Shown in pieces: positions 35,034 through 43,693 of a stretch of DNA of 64,000 nucleotides. The position numbers were made by a program, and so were the translations under genes. The notes under the pieces are model-generated. The model was not told the DNA's origin, did not search any database, and saw only the letters and a program-made list of their open reading frames with translations. The DNA comes from Maritimibacter sp. HL-12 (GTDB lineage: Bacteria > Pseudomonadota > Alphaproteobacteria > Rhodobacterales > Rhodobacteraceae), in the NCBI RefSeq assembly GCF_900177545.1, contig NZ_FXBQ01000001.1, positions 2,288,122 to 2,352,121 of the forward strand, written 5' to 3'. Within the stretch, counting starts at the first letter, position 1, and each line of letters opens with the position of its first letter.

Positions 35034-36261
35034 ACGAGACTGGGGCGCACGCGCCGCCGATCGCCTTGCCGCGCTGGCAGAGCTTTCCGCCCCCGGCCCC
35101 GGCGTCACCCGCCTGCCGTTCACGCCCGAGCACCGGGCCGCGCTCGATCTCATCGGCAGCTGGATGACCGAGGCCGGGCTGGATGTGCACATCGACGCGG
35201 CGGGCACCCTGATCGGCCGTCGCGAAGGCCCGCCCGGCGCGGCCACCTTCCTCATCGGCTCGCACCAGGACAGCGTGCGCGAAGGCGGCGCATTTGATGG
35301 CATCATGGGCGTCGTGCTGCCGATCCTTGTGCTGGAAAAGCTGCGCGCCGATGGCGTGGATCTGCCCTTCGCGGTCGAGGTGCTGGCCTTTGCCGACGAG
35401 GAGGGCGTGCGCTTTCCCACCGCGCTGATCGGCCCGCGCGCGCTTGCGGGCACCTTCGATCCCGCGGTGCTCGACATGCAGGACGCCGAGGGGAAGACCC
35501 TGCGCGCGGCGATGCGGGAATTCGGCCTCGACCCCGACGCCATCACGGCGCTGAAACGCGATCCGGCCAGAATCATTGGCTATCTTGAAGCGCATATCGA
35601 ACAGGGCCCGGTGCTGGAGGCGGAAGCCGAGGCGCTGGGCGTGGTCACCGCGATCTGCGGCATCGAACGGCATCCGGTGGTGATCTCCGGCGAGACCGGG
35701 CATGCAGGTACCCTGCCGATGCACATGCGGCGCGACGCGCTGGTGGGGGCGGCGGCGCTGGTGGGCGAGGTCGACCGCATGGCGCGGGCCGAGCCGGGGT
35801 TGCTTGGCACCGTCGGCACGCTCTCGGTGCTGCCCGGCGCGGTCAACGCGGTGCCGCGCGAAGCGCGCCTGACGGTGGAACTGCGCGCCCCGGACGATGC
35901 GGTGCGTGAGCGGGCCGGGCAGGCGCTGAGGGCTTTTGCGGAATCCATGGCAGCCGAGCGCGGCCTCACCCTCAGCATGCAGCGCAGCTATCACCAGCCC
36001 GCCGCGCCCTGCGATCGGGGGCTGACCGACGCCCTCGTTCAGGCCGTGCGCAGCACGGGCGGAAAGGGCTTGGCGCTGCCTTCGGGCGCGACCCACGACG
36101 CCTCGGCGATGGCCGACTTGTGCCCGATCGCGATGCTGTTCCTGCGCTGCGCGGGCGGTGTCAGCCACCGCCCCGAAGAGCATGCCTCGGCCGCCGACAT
36201 GGGCAAGGCGGTTGATGCGATGGCGGCGTTCCTGCAAGGCATCGCCACGCAGCCTGCCTGA
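35023..36261 (+). CDS. M20-family Zn-dependent amidohydrolase (allantoate/N-carbamoyl amino acid hydrolase type)
   Basis: A 412-residue dinuclear-metal amidohydrolase of the hydantoinase/carbamoylase branch. Metal ligands are seen in GSHQDSVREGGAFDG (His, Asp), ADEEGVRF (Glu pair), LEAHIEQGPVLE (His) and HRPEEHAS (His). Family reactions include allantoate, ureidoglycolate or N-carbamoyl-amino-acid hydrolysis. Coupled to the DUF1028 gene and divergent from the importer operon, it probably processes the imported compound. Exact substrate unknown. Confidence 0.88.
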   Translation: MKTERDWGARAADRLAALAELSAPGPGVTRLPFTPEHRAALDLIGSWMTEAGLDVHIDAAGTLIGRREGPPGAATFLIGSHQDSVREGGAFDGIMGVVLPILVLEKLRADGVDLPFAVEVLAFADEEGVRFPTALIGPRALAGTFDPAVLDMQDAEGKTLRAAMREFGLDPDAITALKRDPARIIGYLEAHIEQGPVLEAEAEALGVVTAICGIERHPVVISGETGHAGTLPMHMRRDALVGAAALVGEVDRMARAEPGLLGTVGTLSVLPGAVNAVPREARLTVELRAPDDAVRERAGQALRAFAESMAAERGLTLSMQRSYHQPAAPCDRGLTDALVQAVRSTGGKGLALPSGATHDASAMADLCPIAMLFLRCAGGVSHRPEEHASAADMGKAVDAMAAFLQGIATQPA

Positions 36262-36316
36262 GCGCGGCCCGGGGCCGGTGGTCGGAAGCGCAGGGCCGGG
36301 AGCAGCCCCGGCAGGT

Positions 36317-37129
36317 TCAGAAATCCACCTCGACCCCGGGCAGGCGCAGCGCCTTCACAAGGTCGCGCAACTCCTGCCGGGCGGCGACGTTGGAGATGTT
36401 CATCTGCCCGACCACGCCGACATCGCGCAGGTCGAGCAGGGTCAGCCCGCGCGGAAAAAGCTCGCGGAAGATCACCCGCTCGTTGAACCCGGGCACGGTG
36501 CGGAAACCGATCCGGCGGGAAAGCTCGTCGAGCGCCTTGCCCATCTTCTCCTTGTTGATCATCGCCTGCGCCCCGAGCCGGTTGCGCAGCACGATCCAGT
36601 CGATCGGCTTCAAACCGGCCTGGGCGCGCAGCTTGCGGGCGTGCCAGACCATCTCGGAATAGACCGAGGGGCTCTTGATCGCGCCGGTTTCGCCGTCGAT
36701 ATGGGCGAGCAGGTCGAAATCGACGAAGCTGTCGTTGAGCGGGGTCACCAGCGTGTCGGCCAGCGTATGGGCAACCTGGCTCAACCGGGTGTGCGAACCG
36801 GGGCAGTCGATCACGATGAAATCGCTTTCCGCTTCGAGCGCGGCAACGGCCTGGCTAAGGCGGCGGTCATAGGCGTTTTCGCCCGGCCCGAGCGTGCTCT
36901 GGTCGATCTCGGCCAGATCGCGGAAAGCCGGGGAAGGCAAGTCCAGGCCATGGCGCTGCATGGTGGCGGCGCGGTTCGCGATGAACCGCGCGATGGTCTT
37001 CTGGCGCAGGTCGAGATCGAGCATGCCGACCCGGTGCCCCATCCGGGCAAGCGCGGTCGCGATGTGCATCGAAACGGTCGATTTGCCCGCGCCGCCCTTC
37101 TCGTTTCCGACCACGATGATATGCGCCAC
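36317..37129 (-). CDS. mipZ: Division-plane positioning ATPase MipZ (ParA family)
   Basis: A 270-residue ParA-type ATPase. MipZ binds ParB near the chromosome origin and inhibits FtsZ, restricting division to midcell in alphaproteobacteria. The deviant Walker A is GNEKGGAGKST near the N-terminus, followed by MLDLDLRQKTIARF and the DFIVIDCPGS strand. The GTG at 37129 (VAHIIVVGNEKGG) is taken as the start because a GGGGACGGAG ribosome site precedes it and the typical MipZ beginning matches. It lies downstream of rpmE beyond a terminator. Confidence 0.92.
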   Translation of the reverse strand: MAHIIVVGNEKGGAGKSTVSMHIATALARMGHRVGMLDLDLRQKTIARFIANRAATMQRHGLDLPSPAFRDLAEIDQSTLGPGENAYDRRLSQAVAALEAESDFIVIDCPGSHTRLSQVAHTLADTLVTPLNDSFVDFDLLAHIDGETGAIKSPSVYSEMVWHARKLRAQAGLKPIDWIVLRNRLGAQAMINKEKMGKALDELSRRIGFRTVPGFNERVIFRELFPRGLTLLDLRDVGVVGQMNISNVAARQELRDLVKALRLPGVEVDF

Positions 37130-37220
37130 GCTCCGTCCCCCGGCTTGTGCTGCGCCTTTCCGGCGCTTCGGCAGACCATACCGCGCCACCGCGCCCGATG
37201 GAAGCCACGGGAGCGCAAAG

Positions 37221-37247
37221 AAAAACGCCGCCCCGGGGGGCGGCGTT
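37221..37247 (-). terminator. Rho-independent terminator after rpmE
   Basis: AACGCCGCCCC (37224-37234) pairs with GGGGCGGCGTT (37237-37247), an 11-bp stem. On the minus strand it is followed by a run of five T (complement of 37221-37225). It separates the ribosomal gene block from mipZ. Confidence 0.85.
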
Positions 37248-37270
37248 CAAACTCTGCGAGATGTCTTGGC

Positions 37271-37492
37271 TCAGAAGCCGAGACCCGAGTATTTGTTCTT
37301 GAACTTCGACACGCGCCCGCCGGTGTCCATCAGGCGCGAGGAGCCGCCGGTCCAGGCCGGGTGCACCGAGGGGTCGATTTCGAGGCTCAGGGTATCGCCT
37401 TCGGCGCCCCAGGTCGATTTCATCTTCAACACCGTGCCATCGGTCAGCTTGACGTCGATGAGGTGGTATTCGGGATGGATTTCCTTTTTCAT
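37271..37492 (-). CDS. rpmE: 50S ribosomal protein bL31
   Basis: A 73-residue large-subunit ribosomal protein. It begins [14 protein letters not shown] and contains [21 protein letters not shown], the L31 signature. The zinc-binding cysteines of the C+ form are absent, so this is a zinc-independent version as usual in these bacteria. The ATG at 37492 is placed after GGAG; a GTG three bases upstream is the alternative. It follows rplS closely and ends the block. Confidence 0.97.
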   Translation of the reverse strand: MKKEIHPEYHLIDVKLTDGTVLKMKSTWGAEGDTLSLEIDPSVHPAWTGGSSRLMDTGGRVSKFKNKYSGLGF

Positions 37493-37503
37493 CACGCCTC
37501 TCC

Positions 37504-37881
37504 TTACTTGTCGGCCAACGGTTTATAGGTGCTGTCTTCCGCGATCCGGGCCGATTTGCCGCGACGCGACCGCAGGTAGTAGAGCTTGGCACGGCGCACA
37601 CGGCCGCGACGGACCACCTCGATCGAATCGATGTTGGTCGAATACAGCGGGAAGACGCGCTCGACGCCCTCGCCGAAGGAAATCTTGCGGACGGTGAACG
37701 AGCCGGCGATGCCCTTGCCGTTGTTGCGGGCGATGCAGACGCCTTCGTAGTTCTGCACGCGGCTCCGGGTGCCCTCGGTCACCTTGTAGCCGACGCGGAT
37801 GGTGTCGCCGGCCTTGAAGTCGGGGATCTGTTTCCCCAGCGAGGCGATCTGTTCGGCCTCGAGTTGTGCGATCAGGTCCAT
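37504..37881 (-). CDS. rplS: 50S ribosomal protein bL19
   Basis: A 125-residue ribosomal protein at the 30S-50S interface. Visible signatures are [44 protein letters not shown] and [14 protein letters not shown]. The ATG at 37881 has AGGAG eight bases upstream, better than the GTG at 37890. It is co-directional with trmD upstream and rpmE downstream, the standard order. Confidence 0.97.
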   Translation of the reverse strand: MDLIAQLEAEQIASLGKQIPDFKAGDTIRVGYKVTEGTRSRVQNYEGVCIARNNGKGIAGSFTVRKISFGEGVERVFPLYSTNIDSIEVVRRGRVRRAKLYYLRSRRGKSARIAEDSTYKPLADK

Positions 37882-38125
37882 GCCCGTCACTCCTATGTCT
37901 GCTCGCGGTTCGTCCCGCGAAGATGTGCCGCCCCAGAGCTCCGCGTCTTCGATCGGGTCCGCCGCGCCTTGGAAACAGGCCGCGCCCGCGGGAGGTTCAG
38001 GTCGTCTTTGCTTTGCACGCCTTGCCTCGCGAAGCTCCGCCGAAGAAGGCGGGCGAAAACAACAGCGGTCCGCTGGCCGATTCCGGCCCCGGACGGGCGG
38101 GGTATAGGGCCGGGGGGCGAGGCGA

Positions 38126-38944
38126 TCAAGCCTTATCTTGCTTGGCCAGCCGGGCGAGATGGGCGGCCCAGAGATCGGGCCGGCGCGCGCGGGTGATGCG
38201 CTCGGACTGGTCGCGGCGCCAACGCTCGATCTCGCCGTGGTGGCCCGACATCAGAACCGGCGGGATCGCCCGGCCGCGCCACTCGGCGGGACGGGTATAT
38301 TGCGGGTGCTCCAGCAGCCCGTGCGAAAAGCTCTCGTCCTCGGTCGAGGCGGCGTTGCCGAGAACGCCGGGCAGCAGCCGCACGGTGGCGTCGAGCAGCG
38401 CCTGTGCGGCGATCTCACCGCCGGTCAGCACGAAATCGCCAAGGCTGACCTCTTCGATGTCGTATTCCTCCAGCACCCGCTCGTCGACACCCTCGAAGCG
38501 CCCGCAGATCAGCGTGATCCCGTCACCGGCGGCAAAACGACGGGCCATCGCCTGATCGAAGCGCGCCCCGCGCGGGCTGAGGTAGACCAGCGGCCAGCGC
38601 GCCCGGTCGGTGGGCTCGCCCGCGCTCGCGGCGTCGATTGCGGAGGCCAGCACGTCGGCGCGCAGCACCATGCCCGCACCGCCGCCCGCGGGCGTGTCAT
38701 CGACGTTGCGATGTTTGCCTTCGCCGAACTGGCGCAGCTCTACCGTTTCGAGCCGCCAGAGACCTTCGTCGAGCGCGCGACCGGTGAGGCTTTCGCCGAG
38801 CACGCCCGGGAAGGCGTTGGGAAACAACGTGATCACCCGCGCCTCCCATGCGCTGGCGAGCCGGGGCCGCTCATCCATCAGCGCGCGCGGGGTGAGGGTG
38901 GGGGCGATCTTCAGCCGCCCGTGGCTCTTGGGTTTGTCGCTCAT
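38126..38944 (-). CDS. trmD: tRNA (guanine-N1)-methyltransferase TrmD
   Basis: A 272-residue SPOUT-class methyltransferase that makes m1G37 in tRNAs and prevents frameshifting. The trefoil-knot SAM site is visible in [33 protein letters not shown] and LPGVLGN. The N-terminal 30 residues ([17 protein letters not shown]) precede the usual beginning [15 protein letters not shown], so a slightly longer N-terminus is annotated; a shorter start is possible. It lies between the membrane protein gene and rplS. Confidence 0.95.
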   Translation of the reverse strand: MSDKPKSHGRLKIAPTLTPRALMDERPRLASAWEARVITLFPNAFPGVLGESLTGRALDEGLWRLETVELRQFGEGKHRNVDDTPAGGGAGMVLRADVLASAIDAASAGEPTDRARWPLVYLSPRGARFDQAMARRFAAGDGITLICGRFEGVDERVLEEYDIEEVSLGDFVLTGGEIAAQALLDATVRLLPGVLGNAASTEDESFSHGLLEHPQYTRPAEWRGRAIPPVLMSGHHGEIERWRRDQSERITRARRPDLWAAHLARLAKQDKA

Positions 38945-38988
38945 GGCGCGTTCCTAGCGCGAAGCCGGGCCACTGAGAACGGCTTTCT

Positions 38989-39879
38989 TCATGTATTGGC
39001 CAGGGCAGGACAGCCAGAAAGCAAGGTGGCATAGCCCTCACCGGGGAACTCGACGTCGAGTTCCGCGAGCGATGTCTGATCGGGAAGCTGTTCCGGCGGC
39101 GCACCGGCTTCGACGAGGTCGAGCACACGGCCGCGGGCCTCGTGGCGCGTGCGGGCGTCGGGGGCGTTCAGCAGGATCGCGGGCAGGATACCGCCCTCTC
39201 CCCGCGCGATCAGCGCATGCATCACGGCCGGCGCGGCGATGAAGCGCAGCGCGGCGAAATCGAGCCGCGCATCGCCGCCCTCATCCGCACCGCCGACATC
39301 GTCGCAGAGCAGATCGAAGGCCTCGATCCCGGCCTCGGTGTGGAGCTGGTGCACCAGCGCGTCGATCGAGGACACAGAGCCCCGGTCAACCAGCGAAAGC
39401 GCGGTGCGAAAGCGGTCGTAGGCCGCGCTTGCCGCGGGGGAGACCTCGGGCCACGCGGGCGCGGATGTGGAGGCGGGGGCCTGCATCGCTTCGATCTCGC
39501 GGATCGCGTGGTCGAGCATCACGTTCATCTCCGCCGCGTCGCGCCAGGCCCAGGCCCCGATCCCCGCAGCCAACCCGGTGATCGCGAGCGGTGCCCAGAG
39601 CGGCAGGGTGACCGGGCCAAGCAAATACGCCGCGGCCAGTCCGCCGCCCCAAGCAAGGCCGACGATTGCGGTTTGGGCGACAACCATGATCGACAGCGCC
39701 GCCCAGCCGACGCCGGTCGACAGATCGGGTTTGCGGGCAACGGCCATGTAGAGCAGGAACAGCGCCACGAAAACCGGAAGCGTCTGCCCGCCGTGCCCCG
39801 CCATCCCGGCAAGCACCGGCCCGCCGTAGAGCGCGGCACCGAACAGCACCAGCCCGATATGTCCGTAGCGGTGAATCAC
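38989..39879 (-). CDS. Membrane protein with cytoplasmic C-terminal domain, function unknown
   Basis: A 296-residue protein with about four N-terminal membrane helices (HIGLVLFGAALYGGPVLAG, LPVFVALFLLYMAVA, GVGWAALSIMVVAQTAIVG, LAITGLAAGIGAWAW). A soluble domain of some 190 residues follows, rich in Ala/Asp, with no recognisable motif. The GTG at 39879 (VIHRYGHIG) after a GGGGGGCGGA stretch is the best start. It sits between rimM and trmD, which are normally adjacent. I do not recognise the family. Confidence 0.65.
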   Translation of the reverse strand: MIHRYGHIGLVLFGAALYGGPVLAGMAGHGGQTLPVFVALFLLYMAVARKPDLSTGVGWAALSIMVVAQTAIVGLAWGGGLAAAYLLGPVTLPLWAPLAITGLAAGIGAWAWRDAAEMNVMLDHAIREIEAMQAPASTSAPAWPEVSPAASAAYDRFRTALSLVDRGSVSSIDALVHQLHTEAGIEAFDLLCDDVGGADEGGDARLDFAALRFIAAPAVMHALIARGEGGILPAILLNAPDARTRHEARGRVLDLVEAGAPPEQLPDQTSLAELDVEFPGEGYATLLSGCPALANT

Positions 39880-40000
39880 GAAAGTCCGCCCCCCCTCTGG
39901 CGGCTGGTCTTGATGCCCGCCGCGGTTATGGCTCAGGAAACGGCAAAACCCCGCGCAATGCCACAACGAATGTGTTCCGGGCTGCCCGGGCGTGACCCGT

Positions 40001-40513
40001 TCACTCGGGAAAGACGCCCTCCGGCGGGTCGATGACGATCCGGCGCGCGGCGAGATCGACGGTGGGCACGGCGGCGCGGGTAAAGGGCAGGAGCGCAGGC
40101 GTTTTCAACCCCTCCCCGGTGATTTCGAGAAGGTCGCCGGCGCCGTGGTTGTGCACCGCGCTGACCCGGCCGAGGGCCATGCCGCCGGTATCGACCACGT
40201 CCAGCCCGATCAGGTCGGCGTGGTAGAACTCGTCGTCGGGCAACGAGGGCAGGGCGGTGCGATCGACAAACAGCCGGGTGCCGCGCAGCGCATCGGCGGC
40301 TTCCTTGCCGGATACGCCGTCGATCAGCGCGGCGAAGCCGTTCTTGACCGGGCGGGTGATCTCGACAGTGAAGCTGCGTGCGCCGTCTTCGGTCCAGAGC
40401 GGGCCATAGGTTCCGATATCTTCGGGCTCGGCGCAGAAGCTCTTCAGCCGCACCTCGCCCCTGACCCCGAAAGCGCCCGCGATCACGCCGACGCAGATCC
40501 GATCGTCACTCAT
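40001..40513 (-). CDS. rimM: Ribosome maturation factor RimM
   Basis: A 170-residue 16S rRNA processing factor that binds uS19 and helps mature the 30S head. The N-terminal domain reads [21 protein letters not shown] and the C-terminal PRC-barrel part [30 protein letters not shown] and the terminal DPPEGVFPE. The ATG at 40513 is preceded by a GAGG; longer upstream frames are not supported. It lies downstream of rpsP. Confidence 0.95.
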   Translation of the reverse strand: MSDDRICVGVIAGAFGVRGEVRLKSFCAEPEDIGTYGPLWTEDGARSFTVEITRPVKNGFAALIDGVSGKEAADALRGTRLFVDRTALPSLPDDEFYHADLIGLDVVDTGGMALGRVSAVHNHGAGDLLEITGEGLKTPALLPFTRAAVPTVDLAARRIVIDPPEGVFPE

Positions 40514-40586
40514 GGCAGACCTCGCATTGCCGGAACGGCGCGGGACCGGCTGGCCCCGCGCCTGTAGCTTGTCCGCAAACGTCTGA

Positions 40587-40991
40587 TTACTCAGCGTTTT
40601 CCTCGGTCGCAGCCGCCTCGACGGGGGCTTCTTCCTCGGCCGGGGCGTTGGCGGCGGCTTCCTTCTCGGCGCGGGCGGCGGCGCGCTCCTGGGCGGCCTT
40701 GCCCGGGGTGCCCTTCTTCGGGTTCGAGCGCTCTTTCTTCTCGAGAATCCCGGCGGCCTCGAGCAGGCGGGCAACGCGGTCGGTGGGCTTGGCGCCTTTC
40801 TCGATCCAGGTTTTCACGCGGTCGAGGTCCATCTTCACCCGCTCTTCGCTGTCTTTCGGGAGCAGCGGGTTGTAGGTGCCGAGTTTCTCGATGAAGCGGC
40901 CATCGCGCGGCATGCGGCTGTCGGCGGCGACGATCGAGTAATGCGGGCGCTTTTTCGAGCCGCCACGGGCGAGACGGATTTTCATAGCCAT
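40587..40991 (-). CDS. rpsP: 30S ribosomal protein bS16
   Basis: A 134-residue ribosomal protein. The conserved core [19 protein letters not shown] and [14 protein letters not shown] occupies the first 80 residues, followed by an Ala/Glu-rich tail common in alphaproteobacterial S16. The ATG at 40991 (MAMKIRL) has GGAG seven bases upstream. It follows the chorismate mutase gene and precedes rimM. Confidence 0.97.
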   Translation of the reverse strand: MAMKIRLARGGSKKRPHYSIVAADSRMPRDGRFIEKLGTYNPLLPKDSEERVKMDLDRVKTWIEKGAKPTDRVARLLEAAGILEKKERSNPKKGTPGKAAQERAAARAEKEAAANAPAEEEAPVEAAATEENAE

Positions 40992-41028
40992 GGTATTTCT
41001 CCTGTTTTTGCGAGCTGTCGCAGGGGGT

Positions 41029-41334
41029 TCAGTCCTGCTGTTCCTTGTGTTTTTCGTGGTGCTGAATGACTTCAGCGATGATGAAGTTGAGAAACTTCTT
41101 GGCGAATTCCGGGTCGAGATCGGCCCGTTTTGCCAGGTCTTCGAGCCGTGCGATCTGTTCAGCCTCGCGGCTTGGATCGGACGGGGGAAGGTCGTGCTCG
41201 GCCTTGAGCTTGCCCACCGCCTGGGTGTGCTTGAAGCGTTCGCCGAGGGTGTAGACGAGGATCGCGTCGAGCCTGTCGATCGAGGCGCGGTGCTCGCGCA
41301 GGAGCGCCGCGGCGCGGGTTGCGTCATCGGTCAT
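41029..41334 (-). CDS. Chorismate mutase (AroQ class)
   Basis: A 101-residue all-helical AroQ-type chorismate mutase, which converts chorismate to prephenate for Phe/Tyr synthesis. The pattern [35 protein letters not shown]-like [22 protein letters not shown], and [14 protein letters not shown] contains the expected Arg/Lys/Glu active-site positions. The ATG at 41334 has GGAG seven bases upstream. It sits between the GNAT cluster and rpsP, a known Rhodobacteraceae arrangement. Confidence 0.9.
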   Translation of the reverse strand: MTDDATRAAALLREHRASIDRLDAILVYTLGERFKHTQAVGKLKAEHDLPPSDPSREAEQIARLEDLAKRADLDPEFAKKFLNFIIAEVIQHHEKHKEQQD

Positions 41335-41434
41335 TCGAGGTCTCCGGATAGGGAAAAACCCGGTCTGCAAATCGTCGGCAAAACGTATGGCAGGGGTCTG
41401 CTCATCTGCCACGGGCATGCTTCGAGACCGGTCA

Positions 41435-41980
41435 TCACAGCACACCCCCCGCGCCGGGGTGGCGCCAGATGTTCATCGCGCCGTGGACCGGGTGCAACCA
41501 GGCGCGTTCGAGCGTTGCGTCGAGCCGGGAGGCGAGCGTCTCCGAACGGGTGTTGCCGGCGGCGATCAGCGAGATTGCCGTGGTCCAGCCGAGGTGGTCG
41601 TAGGCGAAGGCCCGGGCGGTGAGCGCTGCCTCGCGCGCGAAGCCACGCCCCTCGGCATGGGCCATCAGCGTCCAGCCCAGTTCCGGCTCGGGCCAGCCAT
41701 CGGGTGCCCAGAGACCGACCCGGCCGAGGTAGCGCCCGCTCGCCTTTTCCTCCAGCGCCCAGAAGCCGAAACCGCGCAGGGCCCAGTGGCCGATCATCGC
41801 CGCCACCACGCGCCAGACCTGGTCGCGGGTGAGCGGTCCGCCGACGAGAGCCGAGCGCTCGGAGGCGAAGAATGCGGTCTCCTCGGCAACATCGTCCTCG
41901 CGCAGCGCGCGCAGGAACAAACGCTCGGTTTCGAGAGTCGGGATATGGAAGCTGGTGGGGGCGAGGATATGCGCGGTCAT
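41435..41980 (-). CDS. GNAT acetyltransferase, fourth of tandem
   Basis: A 181-residue RimJ/RimL-type GNAT domain: HIPTLETERLFLRALREDD start, LGRVGLWAPDGWPEPELGWTL, then the acetyl-CoA loop HAEGRGFAREAA and the C-terminal AAGNTRSETLASRLDA. It overlaps the preceding GNAT gene by 4 bases (ATGA). The substrate may be a protein N-terminus or a small molecule; unknown. Confidence 0.88.
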   Translation of the reverse strand: MTAHILAPTSFHIPTLETERLFLRALREDDVAEETAFFASERSALVGGPLTRDQVWRVVAAMIGHWALRGFGFWALEEKASGRYLGRVGLWAPDGWPEPELGWTLMAHAEGRGFAREAALTARAFAYDHLGWTTAISLIAAGNTRSETLASRLDATLERAWLHPVHGAMNIWRHPGAGGVL

Positions 41981-42501
41981 GCCAGCGCCTCCCGGCCCGG
42001 GTGACGCCAGATCACCGTTCGGGCACCGCCCGGCGTGCTCCATTCCCGTTCCGGCCACGCGCCGAGGCGGCGGGCCAGCGCCTCGGAGCGACGGTTTCCG
42101 GGTGCGATCACGCTGGTGAGCGGCCCCCAGCCCCAGTCTTCGTAGGCATGGGCGCGGGCGGCAAGCGCCGCCTCGTGGGCATAGCCCTTGCCCTCGCCCC
42201 CGTCGAACATCATCCAGCCGATCTCGACCTCGCTCCAGCCCTCGGGGTGCCAGAAACCGACCTGCCCCACCGTCTCGCCGGTTTCGGTGACATCCACCGC
42301 CCAGAGGCCATAGCCGCGCAGCACCCAATGGCCGAGTTCGGCGGCAAACCGGCTCCAGGCCGCCGGACGTTCGGCGGGGCCGCCGATGCCGCGGCTGCGC
42401 TCGGAGGCGAGCAGGGTGGCATAGCGCCCGAAATCCTCGCGACAGGGCGCACGCAGGGTCAGGCGCGCGGTGGTGAGCACGGGAACGGTGGCGGAGATCA
42501 T
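41977..42501 (-). CDS. GNAT acetyltransferase, third of tandem
   Basis: A 174-residue RimJ/RimL-type GNAT protein: VLTTARLTLRAPCREDF start, GFWHPEGWSEVEIGWMMF, acetyl-CoA loop GGEGKGYAHEAA and VIAPGNRRSEALARRLGAW. It overlaps both neighbours by 4 bases. Strong similarity of layout to the flanking GNAT proteins suggests tandem duplication. Function unknown. Confidence 0.88.
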   Translation of the reverse strand: MISATVPVLTTARLTLRAPCREDFGRYATLLASERSRGIGGPAERPAAWSRFAAELGHWVLRGYGLWAVDVTETGETVGQVGFWHPEGWSEVEIGWMMFDGGEGKGYAHEAALAARAHAYEDWGWGPLTSVIAPGNRRSEALARRLGAWPEREWSTPGGARTVIWRHPGREALA

Positions 42502-43070
42502 GCGCAAGCCTCCATGCCATCGGCGGCCAACGCCGCGGGGGCGGGGTGGCGGAAGACAATCGTCTCGGCCGCGGTTTCGCCGTCGGGCAGGGCGGCGGCC
42601 GGGTCGGCAACCGCGCCGAGCCTTTCGGCAAGCCGGATCGAGGCGGCGTTGCCGGGGTCGATATAGCTCACAAGGGTCGTGAGACCGGCGTTCGCAAAGG
42701 CCCAGTCGCGCAGCGCCGCCGCCGCTTCGGTGGCATAGCCCTGACCTTCGTGGCCTTCGTAGATGAACCACCCCAGTTCGATCTCGGGGAAGTGCGGCGG
42801 CTGTGCGATCGCGACCTGGCCGACGACCTCGCCTGCGCGGTCCAGCATCAGCCCGCCGAGGCCGAGCAGCGCCCAGCTTGCCAGGTCGTTGACGAAGAAG
42901 GACCACGCCGCATCGCGGCTGAACGGGCCATCCATGTACCCCGTGCGGGGCTTGGCGAGCTCCGCCGCGAACCCGTCGAAATCCCCGCGCCGGGCCGCAC
43001 GGAGCGTAAGCCGCGCGGTTTGCAGCGTGGGAATGTGGATCGAGGTGGGGGCAAGGGTGCGGCGGCTCAT
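42498..43070 (-). CDS. GNAT acetyltransferase, second of tandem
   Basis: A 190-residue RimJ/RimL-type GNAT protein: LQTARLTLRAARRGDFDGF, VAIAQPPHFPEIELGWFIY, acetyl-CoA loop GHEGQGYATEAAAAL and YIDPGNAASIRLAERLGA. It overlaps both neighbours by 4 bases. It shares the R-L-T-L-R-A start and ELGW/EIGW strand with the other three. Function unknown. Confidence 0.88.
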   Translation of the reverse strand: MSRRTLAPTSIHIPTLQTARLTLRAARRGDFDGFAAELAKPRTGYMDGPFSRDAAWSFFVNDLASWALLGLGGLMLDRAGEVVGQVAIAQPPHFPEIELGWFIYEGHEGQGYATEAAAALRDWAFANAGLTTLVSYIDPGNAASIRLAERLGAVADPAAALPDGETAAETIVFRHPAPAALAADGMEACA

Positions 43071-43693
43071 GTATAGGCCTCCATGCCGCCGTCTTCGTCC
43101 ATCGGCGGCCAGTGCCGCCAGACCTGCACCGGCGCGCCGAAGGCCGCTTCGAGCGCGGCTTCCTCGCCCGGGTCGCGGCTGGCACCGAGACGCGCGGCAA
43201 GGGCGGCGGAGCGGGTGTTGGAAGGATCGACGTAGCTCACGAGACTGTCGAGCTTCAGGGTCTTGAGGGCATGGCTGCGGGCCGCCGTCGCCGCCTCGAA
43301 GGCAAAGCCCCGCCCTTCGGCGGAGGCCGTGAGGAACCAGCCCAGCTCGGGCTCGCGGTCACCGTATTCCATGTGGACAAGGGTGAAACCGAGGGTTTCG
43401 CCGCCGGATTTTTCCTCGATCGCCCAGGCCCCGTGGCCGCGCAGGAGCCAGCCCGAGACGCACTCGGTGAACTCGTCCCAGACTCCGGCGCGGTCGAACG
43501 GGCCGCCGAGGCCCTGCGCGCGGGCGGGGTCGTTGAAGATCTCGTGGAAGGTGGGAAAATCGGCCAGCGTGATCGCGCGCAGCACGAGCCGCGGCGTTTC
43601 GATCCGCGGCAACAGCCCTTGCAGCCGCGCCGCGAAGGCGGCGGCCGCGCCGGTCGGCGCTGCCTCGTGGGGATATGTGGCCTGCGCGGTCAC
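43067..43693 (-). CDS. GNAT acetyltransferase, first of tandem, coupled to ffh
   Basis: A 208-residue RimJ/RimL-type GNAT protein: IETPRLVLRAITLADFPTF, LVHMEYGDREPELGWFL, acetyl-CoA loop SAEGRGFAFEAATAA and YVDPSNTRSAALAARLGA. The GTG start at 43693 overlaps the ffh stop by 4 bases, so translation is probably coupled to SRP production. The other three GNAT genes follow at 4-base overlaps. Function unknown. Confidence 0.87.
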   Translation of the reverse strand: MTAQATYPHEAAPTGAAAAFAARLQGLLPRIETPRLVLRAITLADFPTFHEIFNDPARAQGLGGPFDRAGVWDEFTECVSGWLLRGHGAWAIEEKSGGETLGFTLVHMEYGDREPELGWFLTASAEGRGFAFEAATAARSHALKTLKLDSLVSYVDPSNTRSAALAARLGASRDPGEEAALEAAFGAPVQVWRHWPPMDEDGGMEAYT

